A stretch of DNA of 8,308 nt from Chloroflexota bacterium (GTDB taxonomy: Bacteria; Chloroflexota; UBA6077). Below the pieces are notes generated by a model. That model did no database searches, was not told the origin of the DNA, and saw nothing but the letters and a program-made list of their open reading frames with translations. The position numbers were made by a program, and so were the translations under genes. Numbering within the stretch: position 1 is the stretch's first letter; every line of letters begins with the position of its first letter. The stretch lies in NCBI GenBank assembly GCA_021806765.1, contig JAJZQR010000236.1, positions 1 through 8,308 of the forward strand, in the 5' to 3' direction. Of this stretch, positions 7,237-8,308 are shown piece after piece.

Positions 7237-7983
7237 TTAACCCATCCAGATTCCGCCGTTCACGTTAACGGTCTCGCCCGTAATGAAAGAAGCGGTGTCG
7301 GAGCACAAGAAGGCGACCGCCTCGGCGATGTCTTCCGGCTTGCCCATGCGGCCCAGCGGCGTCTCGGCAATCCAATTGGCGCGCATCTGGCTCTGGCGCT
7401 CCGGCTCCATCTCGCTGGCGATACGCCCGGGACTAACCGCGTTGACTCGAACGTTGTACTGCCCCACCTCCTTGGCCAGGGACATCGTGAAGGCGATGAC
7501 CCCCGCCTTGGATGCGGCGTAGTGGGCATGCTGGTAGGAGCCCTGGTGGGCCACCAGCGAGGCGATGCTAACTATGCTGCCCGACTGCTGGCGGATGAAG
7601 AGGGGAAGTACAGCCCGCGAGCACAGGAACACGCCCTTGAGGTTAGTGTCCAGCACCTGGTCCCACTCTTCCTCACTCATATCCGAGACAAAGGCGTTCG
7701 TGGCAACACCCGCGTTGTTCACGAGAATGTCCACTCGCCCGAAACGATCCACTGTGGCGCCGACCATGCGACGAACCGCCTCGGCGTCGGCAACGTTGGA
7801 CTGAAATGCCATGGCCTCGCCACCCGTCGCTTTGATGGTCGAAACCACCTCCTCGGCCGCCTCCGGACGGGCTGCGCAGTTGACGACCACCTTTGCGCCT
7901 TCCCTGGCCAGAACCAGGCCGATGCCTCGGCCGATGCCTCGGGACCCTCCGGTAACGATGGCGACCTTGCCCTGTAGTGTCAT
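7237..7983 (-). CDS. Short-chain dehydrogenase/reductase (FabG-like, classical SDR)
   Basis: The 248-residue product is a classical SDR, a Rossmann-fold oxidoreductase using NAD(H) or NADP(H). It shows the cofactor motif TGGSRGIG (11-18), NNAG (89-92), and the catalytic tetrad Asn114, Ser142, Tyr155 and Lys159 (YAASK). The C-terminal GGIWMG resembles many sugar and polyol dehydrogenases. Residues after the second strand (VVVNCAARPE, with Arg39) hint at NADP preference, but this is weak. I start it at ATG 7983, with GGGAGG at 7992-7997 eight bases upstream; a TTG at 8001 would add six residues and swallow that ribosome-binding site. It is the first gene after the promoter. General annotation would call it 3-oxoacyl-ACP reductase, but with no fatty-acid genes nearby and a LacI regulator next to it, oxidation or reduction of a sugar or polyol intermediate is the better reading. 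Confidence 0.95.
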   Translation of the reverse strand: MTLQGKVAIVTGGSRGIGRGIGLVLAREGAKVVVNCAARPEAAEEVVSTIKATGGEAMAFQSNVADAEAVRRMVGATVDRFGRVDILVNNAGVATNAFVSDMSEEEWDQVLDTNLKGVFLCSRAVLPLFIRQQSGSIVSIASLVAHQGSYQHAHYAASKAGVIAFTMSLAKEVGQYNVRVNAVSPGRIASEMEPERQSQMRANWIAETPLGRMGKPEDIAEAVAFLCSDTASFITGETVNVNGGIWMG

Positions 7984-8030
7984 CTCCTCAACCTCCCGCA
8001 AGAGTTTCGCGGCTGGCTCTGAAAGCAGTT

Positions 8031-8048
8031 TAGTAAATCGCTTTAGTG
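8031..8048. promoter_or_regulatory. Candidate LacI-family operator (CG-centred palindrome)
   Basis: The plus strand reads TAGTAAATCGCTTTAGTG, an imperfect palindrome centred on CG (8039/8040) with 7 of 9 half-site positions symmetric. TAAA and TTTA arms around a central CG are typical of LacI-family operators. The site lies roughly +4 to +21 from the predicted transcription start, where a bound repressor would block transcription. Binding by the regulator encoded at 6172-7221 is an inference. Confidence 0.6.
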
Positions 8049-8058
8049 TGGCGTGGTC

Positions 8059-8086
8059 ATTGTACTCCCCTTGCCGGGCTTGTCAA
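8059..8086 (-). promoter_or_regulatory. Sigma-70-type promoter of the operon
   Basis: On the minus strand a perfect -35 TTGACA (8081-8086) is followed after a 16-base spacer by TACAAT (8059-8064), five of six matches to the -10 consensus. The predicted transcription start is near 8052, giving a leader of about 70 bases before the short-chain dehydrogenase. This is the only strong promoter I can see in the window, and it faces the whole gene series. Confidence 0.8.
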
Positions 8087-8105
8087 GAGCTTGATCTGGG
8101 GGGCT

Positions 8106-8266
8106 TGCGCAGCGGGTAGTGACGAGGGTCGAGGTGGGAGTAGGAGGGTGTGGGCTCAGGTGTGTGCAGAGCAAGTGCGTCTGGGGTTGCCATGGGTTTT
8201 GCCAGGTAGATTAGCGGTTCCATGGCGAGATTTGCGCAGCGGGTGGCCGAAGGATGCGCAGCGGGT
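8106..8266 (+). repeat. Three exact copies of TGCGCAGCGGGT
   Basis: Exact copies of the 12-mer lie at 8106-8117, 8233-8244 and 8255-8266. The last two start 22 bases apart and share two further bases (GG). The repeat is confined to the non-coding upstream region as far as I can see. It may be a dispersed intergenic repeat or a protein-binding site; its role is unknown. Confidence 0.7.
8126..8154 (+). other. Putative G-quadruplex motif
   Basis: Four GGG runs at 8126-8128, 8136-8138, 8146-8148 and 8152-8154 are separated by loops of 7, 7 and 3 bases, satisfying the usual G3+N1-7 pattern. The motif lies 40-70 bases upstream of the -35 element on the strand opposite to the genes. Folding in the cell is not shown. 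Confidence 0.55.
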
Positions 8267-8308
8267 GGGCGTGGGGCCTGACGGAAGGCTGCTGCTGGTG
8301 GAATGGGG

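Larger units (their letters stand above)
8087..8308. other. Non-coding G-rich region upstream of the promoter
   Basis: I see no gene in these roughly 220 bases. The plus strand is G-rich and carries a G-quadruplex motif and a 12-bp repeat (listed separately). A minus-strand frame is open from the right edge for about 50 codons, but its Pro/Ser/Thr-rich product has no recognisable features, so I do not call it a gene. The end of an upstream gene is not visible. Confidence 0.6.

Noticed and set aside
8294..8301. GCTGGTGG, identical to the E. coli Chi site
   Set aside because: An 8-mer is common by chance in G-rich DNA, and Chi sequences differ between lineages. The organism is not shown to be an enteric bacterium.

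Overview
The window is about 8.3 kb of high-GC bacterial DNA in which every convincing gene lies on the minus strand, so transcription runs from right to left. No gene identifies the organism securely. High GC, strong Shine-Dalgarno sequences, frequent GTG starts and a transketolase split into two subunits fit a Chloroflexota-type or similar high-GC bacterium. That is a weak guess.

Layout in transcription order: 8308-8002 is a non-coding leader with a G-quadruplex motif, a three-copy 12-bp repeat, a near-consensus sigma-70 promoter (-35 at 8081-8086, -10 at 8059-8064) and a CG-centred palindrome just downstream that looks like a LacI-family operator. Then follow a short-chain dehydrogenase (7983-7237), a LacI-family regulator (7221-6172), the N-terminal transketolase subunit (6163-5321), the C-terminal transketolase subunit (5324-4374), a zinc-dependent medium-chain dehydrogenase (4364-3327), an IlvD/Edd-family dehydratase (3234-1570), a C45-family Ntn acyltransferase/amidohydrolase (1544-405), and the first 86 codons of a second, nearly identical C45 gene that runs off the left edge (258-1).

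The first seven genes look like one operon. Gaps from the short-chain dehydrogenase to the zinc dehydrogenase are 15, 8, -4 and 9 bp, and two Shine-Dalgarno sequences overlap the preceding stop codon. The gap before the dehydratase is 92 bp and the gap before the first C45 gene is 25 bp. A 146-bp gap precedes the second C45 copy.

The enzyme set (two dehydrogenases of different folds, a dehydratase that acts on dihydroxy or sugar acids, a ThDP two-carbon-transfer enzyme, and amide-bond hydrolases) reads as a catabolic operon for a sugar, polyol or sugar acid, perhaps one carrying an N-acyl or amide group. The LacI regulator, encoded as the second gene, is the obvious candidate to bind the operator and so control its own operon. 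The substrate cannot be read from the sequence, and no transporter, kinase or aldolase lies inside the window. I did not find tRNA or rRNA genes, CRISPR arrays, insertion sequences, or clear rho-independent terminators.
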